NCBI GenBank assembly: GCA_022494885.1
Contig: JAGVSM010004563.1
Coordinates: 1 to 64,000 of the forward strand
Direction: 5' to 3'
DNA from: Micrasema longulum
Lineage: Eukaryota > Arthropoda > Insecta > Trichoptera > Brachycentridae
Length of the DNA stretch: 64,000 nt
Shown: piece after piece, positions 1 through 10,559 of the stretch
Layout: every line of letters begins with the position of its first letter
How positions within the stretch are numbered: position 1 is the stretch's first letter
Position numbers and translations under genes: made by a program
Notes under the pieces: model-generated
The model's database searches: none
Seen by the model: only the letters and a program-made list of their open reading frames with translations
Told to the model about the DNA's origin: nothing

Positions 1-134
1 GAACTGGTCCCCGGCTCAGCCTTCACCTCCTGGCTTATACGGGGACGTGGCGCCCCTTCCCCGGTACGGAGAATGTCTCCTTCTACATCGCCAGTCCCCG
101 GTTCAGCCTTAATATTCACCGAAGCGATTTCCAT
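1..134 (-). CDS. First coding exon of a duplicated C2H2 zinc-finger gene, third copy, cut by the window edge
   Basis: Reading leftward from an ATG at 134, the exon codes the same N-terminal protein stretch as the exons at 4195 and 15730, and stays open for 44 codons to the window edge. The sumoylation-type motifs IKAE and VKAE are both present. Compared with gene A there are three base changes in 134, one of them altering residue 26 (Gly to Glu). A splice-acceptor-like TTTTCAG precedes the ATG, as in gene A. The finger exon of this copy, if it exists, lies outside the window. It could be a live gene or a 5' fragment. Confidence 0.7.
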   Translation of the reverse strand, partial: MEIASVNIKAEPGTGDVEGDILRTGEGAPRPRISQEVKAEPGTS

Positions 135-1655
135 TTTCAATAGTAAATATCCTGAAAATCACACAAATTATTTGGTACATTTACGCAGATAAGCATTTTA
201 AGAGTCAACTGATGATAAACAGAGACGATCTTTTGGACGCGTTATGCCAGTCATTCACTATATCTTGTTAGTTGTGTAAACCTGTGTTTCATGTAAATTA
301 TTATTGTGTGTAGAGTTGAAATGTTACCGAGTATTACCTGCTTTTATTTATTTATTCATTATTGGTTCAAAGAACCCTTTACATAAAAAATGTTCTACAG
401 AAATAATCATAGCAGCGAAGAATAATTATTATGTAGTTTAAAATATTAAATATAATAGAATAATTAATACTAAACATTTAAGTGAACATAAAATATTTAA
501 AAAACTGAAAAGTAAAAATCATATAATGGTGCATAGGGCACTGCATTGGTAACCAATCGCAGCGTATCTTGGTCATTTTTGTTTCATGAAGGTAAGATGA
601 TCAGTCTCCGCTTCAGGTCAAAGTCCAGGGACTTATTCTAGTGTGAAAACACCCCTATAAACAAATATTTCATTTCAAACGTGTCAGGAATGGTAAGTGG
701 TCAACAAGGTTATAATAAAAAAATAAATTAATGAACATCTGAACTTTATAAATAATAAGGTTTTTAGAGCAATGAGAAAACTTAAATTATCTAAATAACA
801 CCTATTTGTCTGTCAAAGCATATGATCTAAGTATCAACCCTGAGGTAATATCTCGGCTCCCGGCCAGATGTGCGAGTACATACCATCCAGCATTACATTC
901 ACATCGACGCTGTGTGTGCTTATGATATTTCTGTCTGGAGGTAATATCTCGGCTCCTGGCCAGTGTCATCCAGTAATAATACTCCCCTAAGCAGCATATT
1001 ACATTTGAGTTCACCGCTGGCACCGGGTGTTAGCCAACACTTCTCACATAGTCAAATTCTGAATTAGAGACGACACTATATATAACGAAAGAGTTTTACC
1101 TACAATTAAAACTCCAATTGTGTTGCCCGGATACCTCTTGTATCCAGAATACATATGATCAATTCCTGCCAGGTGGGATACAATCACATACAAAATATAT
1201 ATACTAATACAATTGAAACAAAGGAACAATCACAAATTATATTTCTTCCTCTGCCTGTGGCAGCCAAAAGAGTAACCAGAGATAAAGCAACTTAAGACGC
1301 AGGATGGGCTGCCATAAAAAAACGGTATTAAGAGACGGGTAGGAACTATTAAGGGTTATTTACGACTTTAAGGTAATGGTCGGAAAATTTGAAACATGTG
1401 AGTAAATAATTAGTAAATGGGGAGATCATCGCATTGCACAAGAAGGGTGATCCATGAAACTGTGATAACTATCGTGGCATCACGCTACCGAGTGTACCTG
1501 GAAAAGTACTTGCATCTATAATACTGCAAATAGTTTGAGGACCCATTATGCAAGTATTGAGGGAGAACCGGGCAGGTTTCCTACCTGGTAGGTCATGAGC
1601 AGAGTATATCCATAACATACGCTGTATTCTACAAGAGAACAAAGAACTTAATAGT
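1..1655. repeat. Left arm of a large inverted duplication
   Basis: This segment is repeated in reverse orientation at about 2686-4330. The shared order, reading away from the centre, is: LINE reverse-transcriptase fragment, a stretch of about 1.1 kb with no gene, then the first exon of the zinc-finger gene. Matches run through the whole arm with scattered substitutions and indels. By eye they look roughly 80-85 percent identical outside the exon. Between 135 and 1420 I see no other coding sequence. Confidence 0.85.
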
Positions 1656-2685
1656 TCCTTGACTTTGTGTAACGTAGATTATGAAAAAGCGTTTGATAGT
1701 CCGCACAGACCTATACTCTGGAAAATACTAAAAGCATATGGGGTGTTTATAAAACTAGTTGAACTTATCGAAGCCCTCCACTCAAGTAGCGAATGCCAAA
1801 TCAGAATCAACGATGTTGTCACTGATTGGTTTGAGGTCATCACTAGAGTTCGTCAAGGTTGCGTCCTTGCACCTTTCTTTTTTATAATCCCCATGGACAT
1901 CATCCTAAGTTAGTAAATTCCACTCGATCGAGGAATATCCATCTCCACTTTCCAAAAACTCTGTGACCTAGATTATGCCGATGATGTGGTTATAATTGAC
2001 GATAAAGTCACGGGTCTTCAGGCCACTGTCAATAGCCCAAATAGGTTCTCTGCATGCATAGGTTTAAAAATCCATTTTGCTGAAACCCACGTTCTTTGTT
2101 TACTCCATGTCTCGATGCCCGAAATCCCCTGAATTTGTCAAACCATATCATCGAAAAGGTCGAGAGTTTCAAATACCTGGGAGTACATGGTACGGTAAAT
2201 GACAGCTTTCTTAAAGAACTAGGAGTGCAGCTAGGAGTAGCAGGCATCACATTTAACAGTATGAAGGCTATCTGGAGATCGGATATTTACTCAGTGAAAA
2301 CCAAATACCACCTATTAAACGCCTGCATAACACCAATTCTCCACTATGGATGCGAATCGTGGCACCTCACTATGGCCCAAAGCAGCAAAATTTTGAGTTT
2401 TGAGAATAAGTGTCTCAGAAGAATCTTAGGTGTGCGGTGGTTTGACAATGTGTGGAGTGAAGTAATAAGAGAACGGCGCAGCAAACTCCAGTGACAACTG
2501 TCATCAAGCAGAGGCGATACGGTTGGCTTGGCCATGTACTTCGGATGCCCCCTGAGAGCCTTAACCATGCTTGCCTACTTTACGAGGCATCAAGTTCTCG
2601 ACGGACTCGACATGTAAATAGCAGTAGCTGTTGACTGTTTGTTGGCAGTTCATGTCAGAACTATGGTACGCGAACCTAACAGAAC
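1424..2685 (+). mobile_element. Non-LTR retrotransposon reverse-transcriptase fragment, RTE-like, degenerate
   Basis: Broken frames code a LINE reverse transcriptase. Visible blocks are the NYHGITL-like start, GRSCAD, the YEKAFDSPHR motif followed by VRQGCVLAP (1659-1913), LDYADDVV-like sequence near 1970, and the C-terminal YGCESW and CLRRILGVRWFD blocks (2096-2494). RYGWLGHVLRMPPESLNHAC follows in a shifted frame, and then a RQQF-like tail near 2650. Stop codons and shifts make it inactive. It ends about 110 bp short of the 3' end seen in the copy at 11027, exactly where the inverted arm begins. Confidence 0.85.
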
Positions 2686-3930
2686 TATTCAGTTCTTGGT
2701 TCTTCTGTAGAATACAGCGTATGTTATGGATATGATCTGCGCATGACCTACCAGGTAAGAAACCTGCCCGGTTCTCCCTCAATACTTGCATAATGGGTCC
2801 TCGAACTTTTTGCAGTATTATAGATGCAAGTACTTTTCCAGGTACACTCAGTAGCGTGATGCCATGATAGTTATCACAGATTAATGGGTCACCCTTCAAT
2901 CGCAATGCGATGATCTCCACATTTACTTATTATTTACTTGAATATTTCAAAATTTCCGACCATTACCTTAGAGTCGTAAATAACCCTTAATAGTTCCTAC
3001 CCGTCTTTTAATACCGTTTTTTTTCTATGGGAGTCTAAAGTCCTGCGTCTTAAGTTGCTTTATCTCTGGTTACTCTTCTGGCTGCCACAGGCAGAGGAAA
3101 AAGAATAATGTGTGATTGTTCCTTTGTTTCAATTGTATTAGTATATATATTTAGTCTGTGATTGTATCCCACCTGGCAGGAATTGATCATATGTATTCTG
3201 GACACGAGAGGCATCCAGGCAACACAATTGGAGTTTCAATTGTAGGTAAAACTCTTTCGTAATATATATGTCGTCTCTAATTCAGAATATGTATAAATTT
3301 TTCTGTCATATATTGGAGTGCCCACGTATCTAAGTTACCCCCAGCGTTGATGTGAATGTGATGCTGGATGGTATGTACTCGCACATCTGGCCGGGAGCCG
3401 AGATGTTACCTCCTACTTAGATCATATACTTTGGCAGATAAATAAAGGTGTTATTTAGATAATTTAAGTTTTCTCATTGCTCTAAAAAACTTATTATTTA
3501 TAAAGTACTAAAATTCAATAATTTTATTTTTTACTATAACCTAGTTAAATGCTGACCATTCCTGACATGTTTGAAATGAAATATTTATCATAAGGGGTGT
3601 TTTAACACTAGAATATTTCATAGTCCCTGGGCTAATACCTGAAGCGTAGACTGATCATCTTACCTTCATGAAACAAAAACGATCAAGATATGCTGCGATT
3701 GGTGTACTAATGCAATGCCCTATGCACCACTAGGTGCGTAAAGGGAATGATGATGATGATTTTTACTTTTCAGTTTTTTTAATATTCTATATTCACTTAA
3801 TTGTTTAATTTTAATTATTGTATTATATTCAATATTCTATACTTCATAATAATTATTTTTCACTGCTGTGATTATTTCTGTAAAACAATTTTCTTGTAAA
3901 AGATTCTTTAAACCAATAATGAATAAATAT

Positions 3931-3946
3931 ATAAATGCAGGTAATG
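3931..3946 (+). other. Possible 5' untranslated exon end (splice donor) of gene A
   Basis: The sequence TGCAG/GTAATG is kept in all three gene copies (here, 13302-13312, and reverse at about 336-341). An AG acceptor lies just before the coding exon in each copy (TTTTCAG at 4171-4177). This fits a short leader exon followed by a small intron. It is an inference only; no transcript evidence can be seen. Confidence 0.25.
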
Positions 3947-4011
3947 CTCGGTAACATTTCAACTCTACACACAGTAATAATTTACATCAAACACAGGTTT
4001 ACTTACAAGAT

Positions 4012-4050
4012 TGTGAAAAGGCCATGAAAAAACGAAGAAGAAGAAGAACA
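4012..4050 (+). mobile_element. 39-bp micro-insertion with an 11-bp target duplication
   Basis: ACTTACAAGAT occurs at 4001-4011 and again at 4051-4061. The 39 bp between them end in a (GAA)n run and are absent from the paralogous flanks near 15580 and 230. This is the signature of an extremely 5'-truncated retrotransposed sequence. It resembles the 3' end of the truncated LINE at 14753-14994, which also ends in a GAA run and also has an 11-bp duplication. Confidence 0.65.
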
Positions 4051-4194
4051 ACTTACAAGATATAGTGAATGGCTGGCATACCGCGTCTAAGAAATCGTCT
4101 ATGTTTATCATCAGTTGACTCTTAAAATGATTATTTGTGTAACTAAATGTAACATAAATAATGTGTGTGATTTTCAGGATATTTACTATTAAAA

Positions 4195-4441
4195 ATGGAA
4201 ATCGCTTCAGTGAATATTAAGGCTGAACCGGGGACTGGCGATGTAGAAGGAGACATTCTCCGTACTGGGGGAGGGGCGCCACGTCCCCGTATAAGCCAGG
4301 AGGTGAAGGCTGAGCCGGGGACCAGTTCTGACCTGCCTAGGATAACCAGCGATATAATTATCTTCACGGAGATGGACTTCGACTATCCCGACGTTAAAAA
4401 AGAATGTTTGGATTCCACTCGTAACAGGGAAATACCTTCAA
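4195..4441 (+). CDS. Gene A, first coding exon: acidic N-terminal region of a C2H2 zinc-finger protein
   Basis: Codes 82 residues plus one base. It starts at an ATG in good context and ends at the donor CAA/GTGAGT. Three psi-K-x-E motifs suit SUMO attachment: IKAE (K9), VKAE (K38) and VKKE (K68). The segment is rich in acidic, proline and serine residues and has no finger. The single overhanging base (phase 1) matches the two bases needed by the finger exon at 7138, giving one spliced reading frame of about 460 residues. The 247 bases differ from gene B at only two positions. The role is inferred to be a regulatory, probably repressor or activator, N-terminus. Confidence 0.8.
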
Positions 4442-4719
4442 GTGAGTGATACTTCCTTCCACATTATCTGCTCCGAGGTTACGTCTGCGGACTGCGATGG
4501 ATGCTGATTCGCGGAGGACTTGTGCACAATGCCCATACTTACCGAGAGGCGTGTTATCCACGCCATCTATCAAAAATAAAATATATGAATATAGGGATCA
4601 AACTAATGTAAGTAACGTTGTCAATCGTAATTGCAATTGAAAAACTAAATGAATTTAGTGAAATTTAATGATTGGGAGAAATGATGGTTTGGGACCCTAA
4701 ATTTCACCAAAAGCGTAAA

Positions 4720-5275
4720 ATGGAAATTTATTTATTTATTTATTAACGGACATTGTCCATGTATACAATTAATAAGGTTTAAATATTACAATAAAAGAAT
4801 AGTTTAAAACATTTTAAAAAAAGAAAAGAAGCATTGACAAACATAAGGGACATCGAGACAAGATCTGGACTATTTATTTAGTGCTCGTTTAAATCGTTGT
4901 AAACTCAAACCAAAAAAGTCCAGATCTTGTCTTGAGTTAACAATACGACAAAGGCGGGTCATTGGAGAATTTAGGCCATAGTTTGTTCTATGCTGATCGA
5001 TGAACAGTACTTCATTGTTTCTCAATCTACGAGTCCGGAATATTGAATTTTACTTGTCCCAGTAATGATGGAACATCGATTATACCATTTAGTATGCCGA
5101 ACGTATGGAGTCAGTATTAGTTCTAAGTTTTTGTAGACAAGAAAAATTTAACATTGACTCTATTTCAGCATAAGAATAATTATTTCTCTCTAGTTCGAGC
5201 GTCCACGCTATTTTTCGAAGCAAGCGATGTTGGACTGATTCAATGTGATTTATGCGATTGACATAGAATGGGGAC
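4720..5275 (-). mobile_element. LINE 3' end with TTTA tail
   Basis: An AT-rich (TAAA)n tail reads at 4725-4745. Next comes a 3' region whose reverse complement codes a LINE C-terminus with the pattern N-x-PTRRLRN followed by an RLCRIVNSRQDLD-like stretch. A near-identical copy in the opposite orientation lies at about 60090-60520. It sits in the intron of gene A. Confidence 0.7.
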
Positions 5276-5284
5276 CATGAAAAA

Positions 5285-5740
5285 GATTACGAAAATATTT
5301 TTAATTTTTGGGAAGAATTCGAAAATTTGTTGATAACGATTCTTGCGAAATCATTTACAACACAATTATTGAACCACACATTAACAACTGTAGTAGCATA
5401 TTTTATTTTATCCAACCAAGAAAATTTCAACAAAATAACCAAATTACTAAACAAAGCTGTAATATCCATTTTGAAAATAAAAAAACCCCGATACGCATGT
5501 GTAAATTTGATAACAAATTCATTAAAAGTATTAATACGTAAGAAAATAATATTTTACAACGCGAAAAAATATTTGTGTACAGTATTATAAATATTTTTAA
5601 AAACTCATAGTTTTGGATAACACAATTTCAAGGTCAACATGAACACGATCACAATACTGAAGAAAATTTTAAAATCAGACTCTCATTTAGAAAAATTGAA
5701 AAATACCCCACAACACCCAGACCAATTCATTTATTTATTT
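5285..5740 (+). mobile_element. Jockey/CR1-like LINE C-terminal fragment
   Basis: Shifted frames read IIYNTIIEPHINNCSSIFYF and then LLNKAVISILKIKKPRYACV, which is the usual block after the reverse-transcriptase palm in Jockey/CR1-type LINEs. The fragment is truncated at both ends and frameshifted near 5410. From about 5740 to 5880 an AT-rich (TTTA)n stretch follows that looks like another LINE 3' tail in reverse. Confidence 0.6.
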
Positions 5741-5882
5741 ATTTATTTAAACGCCTTGTAGGCTTTTACATGTTTTACATATATTTATATATAAAGAACG
5801 GACATATTTTACACAAAAGTAGCAAAAAATTAAAAATGAAGTAATAAGAAAAAGAAAATAAAAATATACAAAACTAATCTTA

Positions 5883-6067
5883 CATATTTATTTATTTTAT
5901 TTTTGCACCACAACAGGCCAGGAGGCCCAATTACAGCGGTGAATTACATCACAGAACACCCAGGTTTGAGAAAAATCACATTTAATTTTTGTGTTTTCAC
6001 CGGGAATCGAACCCGGAACCTTCCGTCTGTGAGTCAAGCGTCTTGACCACTACACCACGGAGGCCGC
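5883..6067 (-). mobile_element. tRNA-derived SINE
   Basis: On the minus strand it starts GGCGGCCTCCGTGGTGTAGT, a tRNA-like A-box region. The B box GGTTCGATTCC follows, then an unrelated body and an (AAAT)n tail at 5883-5903. The T-arm pairs well, but there is no matching acceptor stem, so it is not a tRNA gene. It lies in the intron of gene A. Confidence 0.75.
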
Positions 6068-6069
6068 CA

Positions 6070-6626
6070 AAGTGCATACATACATATATTCCAGTAGAGA
6101 GAACAGAAGTTCATTTTTTCCCATCGGTTATATTAAAAAAATCTTAAAACTAGAAGAATGTAGAAAAATAATAATTAAGAATACAGATATAAGGTTACAG
6201 AAGGTATACAATATAAAGCAACATAGTATTATTTAAGAATTTAAATTAGGAGATAATAAATTGATACACAGCCTTTTAAAATTCAAAAGCGTTGTATTAA
6301 ATATATCTATATCATTTGCGTATTCGTTTGCAAACACATGAATTCTCCTCATAGGCGAGTGTGCACTGTAGTTAGTTGTAGATACATTTATATAGAAGAG
6401 TTTATTAAATCGAGTAATCCGGCCGGGCACTCGCAAGTTAATTAGTTTTAACAGTTCAGAACAGTCAAACATTGAATTTAATATTTTAAATAAAAATAAC
6501 AAATCATTAATCAAAATTGATAAGTAATTTTTTTTGGATTCTTTTCTTGCAGCTGGCGGGAATCGAACCCGCGACGCCAGTTTCGCAGTTGGGCGTCTTA
6601 CTAACTGCGCCACGGCGCCTGGCACG
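6070..6626 (-). mobile_element. Chimeric repeat: tRNA-like head joined to a LINE C-terminal coding body
   Basis: The minus strand from 6624 to 6548 is tRNA-like, with D-arm and T-arm and the B box GGTTCGATTCC. It runs without a break into LINE C-terminal coding sequence: LLFLFKILNSMFDCSELL, then NLRVPGRITRFNKLF, then HSPMRRIHVFANEY, and a stop at 6233. The same LINE block is seen without a tRNA head at 46611 and 8465. The head and body read on the same strand, as expected for one transposed unit, but two separate insertions are possible. Confidence 0.55.
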
Positions 6627-7137
6627 AGGTGCCATTAAAAAAATATCACTGAATTTTACACACTGAACATATCAACCGTGTTCAAGGGAATGGCATTGAA
6701 CCACATTCTGGAAAAAGCGATTTTGCTATTTTTAATGTGTTTTTACACATTTTGACAAAATGGTTTACACCATTAGACGTTTGCAGCTCAAATCCTAGAA
6801 TGTGCATAAGATCTACGCAATAGATTTAAAACACAATAGAAAAAATGAACGCGGTTTTTCCAGAATTCATTTGACCTGAACACGATCGGTATATATGTCA
6901 TTCATAAAAGCCATTTGGGCACAAAATGGGACTGAAAGTTGATATATTATTATGATGCACAGTGTGAGTCAAGAAATAAAAGAAGTTGAAATTTATAATT
7001 ATTCATTAATAATTTCTTATAAACGCAAAGAACTAGAAAAAAACTCTGATAGCATAATTTATTTTCCTCCGAGTATACTCGGGCGTGGTTAATTTGAAAT
7101 AATATTCAAATGATTTAATACATTGTTCTTGTTTCAG
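6627..7137 (+). other. Distal intron of gene A, no gene seen
   Basis: No coding sequence. The last 220 bases closely match 19213-19439 in gene B, including a pyrimidine-rich tract ending in CTTGTTTCAG, the acceptor of the finger exon. Confidence 0.6.
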
Positions 7138-8279
7138 GTTTACAAACAACCCAGAAACGTTTCGCCTGTTCAGAGTGCCAATATAAATGTTCAAAGAATA
7201 GTATTTTGACACAGCATATGTTTTCTCACACTGGCGAGAAACCATTCTCATGCTCGGAGTGTCAATATACATGTTCTCGAAAAGGACATTTAAAATCACA
7301 CATGTTGTCTCATGCAAGCGACAAATCATTCTCATGCTCGGAGTGTCAGTATGCATGTTCTCGAAAAGGACAATTAAAATCACACATGTTGTCGCATACA
7401 AGCGAGAAACCATTATCTTGCTCAGAGTGCCAATTAAAATTTTCTCGAAAACACAATTTAAAACAACACATGTTGACTCACACTGGCGAGAAACCATTCT
7501 CATGCTCAGAGTGTCAATATACATGTTTTCAAAAAGGGCAATTGAAATCACACATGATGAATCATACGGGCGAGAAACTATTCTCATGCTCTGAGTGTCA
7601 ATATACATGTTCTAGAAAAGGCCAATTAAAATCACACATGTTCTCTCATACTGGCGAGAAACCATTATCATGCTCGGAGTGCCAATTAAAATGTTCTCGA
7701 AAAGACTATTTAAAACGACATATGTTGACTCATGCTGGCGAGAAACCATTCTCATGCTCAGAGTGTCAATACACATGTTCTCAAAAAGTCAATTTAAAAT
7801 CACACATGATGAATCATAGTGGCGAGAAACCATTCTCATGCTCAGAGTGTCAATACACATGTTCTCTTAAAGGCCACTTAAAATCACACATGTTGTGTCA
7901 TACTGACGAGAAAGCATTATCATGCTCAGAGTGCCAATATACATCCTCTCGAATAAGCAATTTAAAGCGACACATATTGACCCACACTGCTGAGAAACCA
8001 TTCTCATGTTCAGAGTGTCAATATACTTGTTCTCAAATAGGCCAATTAAAATCACACACTTTGAATCATACGGGCGACAAACCATTCTCGTGCTCAGAGT
8101 GTCCATATACATGTTCTCGCAAAGCCGATTTAAAACGACACATGTTGACTCATTCTAACGAAAAACCATTCACATGCTCAGAGTGTCATTATACATGTTT
8201 TCGTAAAGCTGATTTTGAACGACACATTTTTATCCATACCGGCAGAAACTATTCTCACACTCAGAGCGCCAATAATTAA
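7138..8279 (+). CDS. Gene A, terminal exon: array of 13 C2H2 zinc fingers
   Basis: The exon begins after the acceptor TTTCAG and needs one base from the upstream exon. It then codes 13 tandem fingers of the form C-x2-C-x12-H-x3-H joined by TGEKP-type linkers, and ends at TAA (8277-8279). Spacing is a constant 28 residues. Most fingers carry an extra cysteine four residues after the second zinc cysteine (CSECQYTC). Predicted DNA-contact residues vary, for example R-G-H-S and R-S-N-R at helix positions -1, 2, 3 and 6. The C-terminus is NYSHTQSANN. No KRAB or ZAD is present. It is a DNA-binding nuclear protein by family; targets are unknown. Confidence 0.9.
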
Positions 8280-8341
8280 AATGTTTTCACAAAAACAGTT
8301 TTATAGTACACACGTTGACTTATAAACAATTTTGACTCATG

Positions 8342-9762
8342 TTTTTTTTTTTTTTTTCAAGAATTAAGGGTACAAGTACCTTTTACATTACATACATACA
8401 AAAGTATTTATAGTGGAGTATATACAGTAACAACTTTTTCAATGCTTACTTAGAAAGAACATAATTAAAATATTGATTCCACACCAAAATATTTTACAAG
8501 CAATTGTTTATAAACTGGAAATTTCAATAAAAATATGTCACCTAAGTCCGAATGTTTATTACCCAGCGCATGTAGACGATTCAGTACTGAATTGCTAGAA
8601 TATATTGAGATATAATTGTTGCAGTGATAAAGTTGAAGTAGCCTAGTCACTCTAACTGGTACTTTAAAACCAACGAGGGCCAAAATTTTAGGGCTGTCCT
8701 ATACTGAATTAACGATTTTAAATAGAAGTAATAAATCGTTAATAGTTCTGTCCCTTAATTTAATCAAATTTAATATATTTAATAAATAATCATAGTTACG
8801 AAATTCATTACGCATTCCTAATTTTTTTATTTATTTTTTTTATTTGATTTAATAGCATAATTATACATTTTTACAATTTAAAAAAATTTCACTTGTCATA
8901 TTTTTACTAAAACTAAAATCCCACCAAGCCACTTTTTGTAGCTTGTTGGTGAAGATTATATTTATACCTACTGACTTAATAATATTATTTACATTTATAA
9001 AAACAATGAATAACATATAAAAATTAACATCCGGAAAGATCAGAATAAACATGTTTATACAAATAATAATGTATAAAATTATTTTTTAAGTACAAGAAAA
9101 TATATGAAAAAATAAAATATTTACACCTAAGCTACTATTCATATATAAACTCTTGATCGAGTAGCCACTCTCTTATTTTGCTCTTGTTACAATGTGCGTT
9201 AAATTTAAGTTCTTTTGGTAATAAATTTAAAATTCTAGGTACTAAATATTTGAGAGTTCTATTTCCATATTTACAACATACTTTTGGTACTACCAAGCCA
9301 CCATTAGACGTGAAGCGTGTATTATGGTTATGTTTGAGAGGAAACTTGAATGTATTACTATGAAATTGTTCCAAAATGATGCAAAGCCACAGTAGTCCTT
9401 GAACAGGCAGAGTTTTGATTGTTTTGTACAGGAGATCATTATTACTTCTTTGTTCGTAAATCTCTGCAGGTACAATTCGCTTAACTATAGAATACTGTAG
9501 ACCCTGGATCATTTTAATATTAGTTTAAATCGAATGTCCCCACGACTTTATACCATATCTTATTATTGATTCTACTAAAGAAAAATAAATAATTTCAAGA
9601 GTGATTTTAGGCAAAATATATACTCTATAACTTATAAAAAGTACTAAGTATAAAAGTACTAATTTAAAACTAACATATCTCAAAAACTTATTCTGAACTC
9701 TTTCTATGGTAATTTGGTGAGAGGCATAATAAGGGCTCCATATTGTAGAATTATACTTCAAG
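8342..9762 (-). mobile_element. LINE debris inserted in the 3' flank of gene A
   Basis: Gene B reads straight through this point (around 20720), so the 1.4 kb is extra in gene A. It starts with a T-run (poly-A-like tail on the minus strand). It holds a LINE C-terminus at 8465-8683 (KVPVRVTRLLQLY), a repeat at 8880-9050 also found at 42496-42650, and a second LINE C-terminus at 9135-9770. The latter carries NHNTRFTSNGGLVVPK and LLPKELKF, and further upstream STIWSPYYASHQITIERVQ. Gene A sequence resumes near 9763 with GATGTTGGCGATAAACC. Confidence 0.7.
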
Positions 9763-10010
9763 ATGTTGGCGATAAACCATTCTTATGCACAGTTCTATCA
9801 GCATTAAATTCCGTTTTTTTCTGTAATCACTTATAGTTTCTCCACCAACATTTTTTTTAAATTCACATACCACTCTCGGTGCCCTGTTTGGTGAAACTTG
9901 GTTCTTTGTTCAATTCATTATCGTTTATATGAAACAGGACAGTAGAACATGGTTTAAGTGTGGCTTTACGATCGAGTGTAATACTAATTTACTTGTTAAC
10001 CTAACTATTC
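9763..10010 (+). other. Remaining 3' flank of gene A
   Basis: Matches the end of the decayed array at 22250-22330 (GCGATAAACCATTC and the following stretch). No coding sequence. It may hold the end of the 3' untranslated region. Confidence 0.4.
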
Positions 10011-10018
10011 AATAAGTT

Positions 10019-10546
10019 AACAATATTTTGAGTTTGTCCAAATTTTTGTAGACAAGGACTGGATTCAACTCCCTGGGAAGCTGTTTATATTAACATATTA
10101 CAACAGAGATGAAGAACATTTAAGAGAAGGTAATATAGAAGTCTAGGCATCTACAGGGCTTATGACCTGTCAATGGCTGGTTTAAGTGGCCACTTTACAA
10201 AAATTTGGACAAACTCAAAATATTGTTGATAAATTACCTGGTCCATGAAGAAGTATAGAAATTGAAAAAATAACATTTTCAGGCGTTGCCTAGTATGTAG
10301 GTGAAATAATTCAATTAGATGAATCTCACCCGCATAAATAAAGGTTTCAGCTCTTTAACTTCACAAACATCAACAGATGAAAGAATTGAAGGAATAAAGA
10401 TGTTCAAATATAGGCAGAATGGCGAATGTTATGTGTAAAGTGGCCACTTAAACCAGCCATTGACAGGTCATAAGCCCTGTAGATGCCTAGACTTCTAAAT
10501 AACCTTCTCTTAAATATTCTTCATCTCTGTTGTAATGTGTTAATTT
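10019..10546. repeat. Foldback element (family F, subtype with GAGATGAAG)
   Basis: Two long inverted arms: 10050-10200 and its reverse complement at about 10420-10540. Both contain the family core GTCTAGGCATCTACAGGGCT and the palindrome AAGTGGCCACTT. The centre carries the family's CCTGGTCCATGAAGAAG and TTTCAGGCGTTGCCTAG blocks. AATAAGTT flanks it at 10011-10018 and 10547-10554 and may be an 8-bp target duplication, although the right arm is shorter than the left. Confidence 0.7.
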
Positions 10547-10559
10547 AATAAGTTTCCTG

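Larger units (their letters stand above)
2686..4330. repeat. Right arm of the large inverted duplication
   Basis: Reverse copy of 1-1655. Its inner end (2686-2925, minus strand) is the 5' part of the same LINE fragment as at 1424, with GRSCADHIHNIRCIL and the YHGITLLSVPGKV block. Its outer part is the 5' flank of gene A. No host gene is seen between 2930 and 4190. A third, colinear copy of this flank lies at about 11300-12330 plus 13285-15729. Confidence 0.85.

Noticed and set aside
5995..6626. Functional tRNA genes at 5995-6067 and 6548-6624 (also 23098, 44797, 48837, 51441)
   Set aside because: The B box and T-arm are good, but acceptor stems do not pair, the sequences recur with shared non-tRNA bases, and they run into SINE or LINE bodies.
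7033..7608. 191-codon minus-strand frame and 114-codon plus-strand frame across the gene A finger exon
   Set aside because: Repeats of the 84-bp finger unit keep other frames open as well. Only the C2H2 frame has consistent zinc ligands and a splice acceptor.
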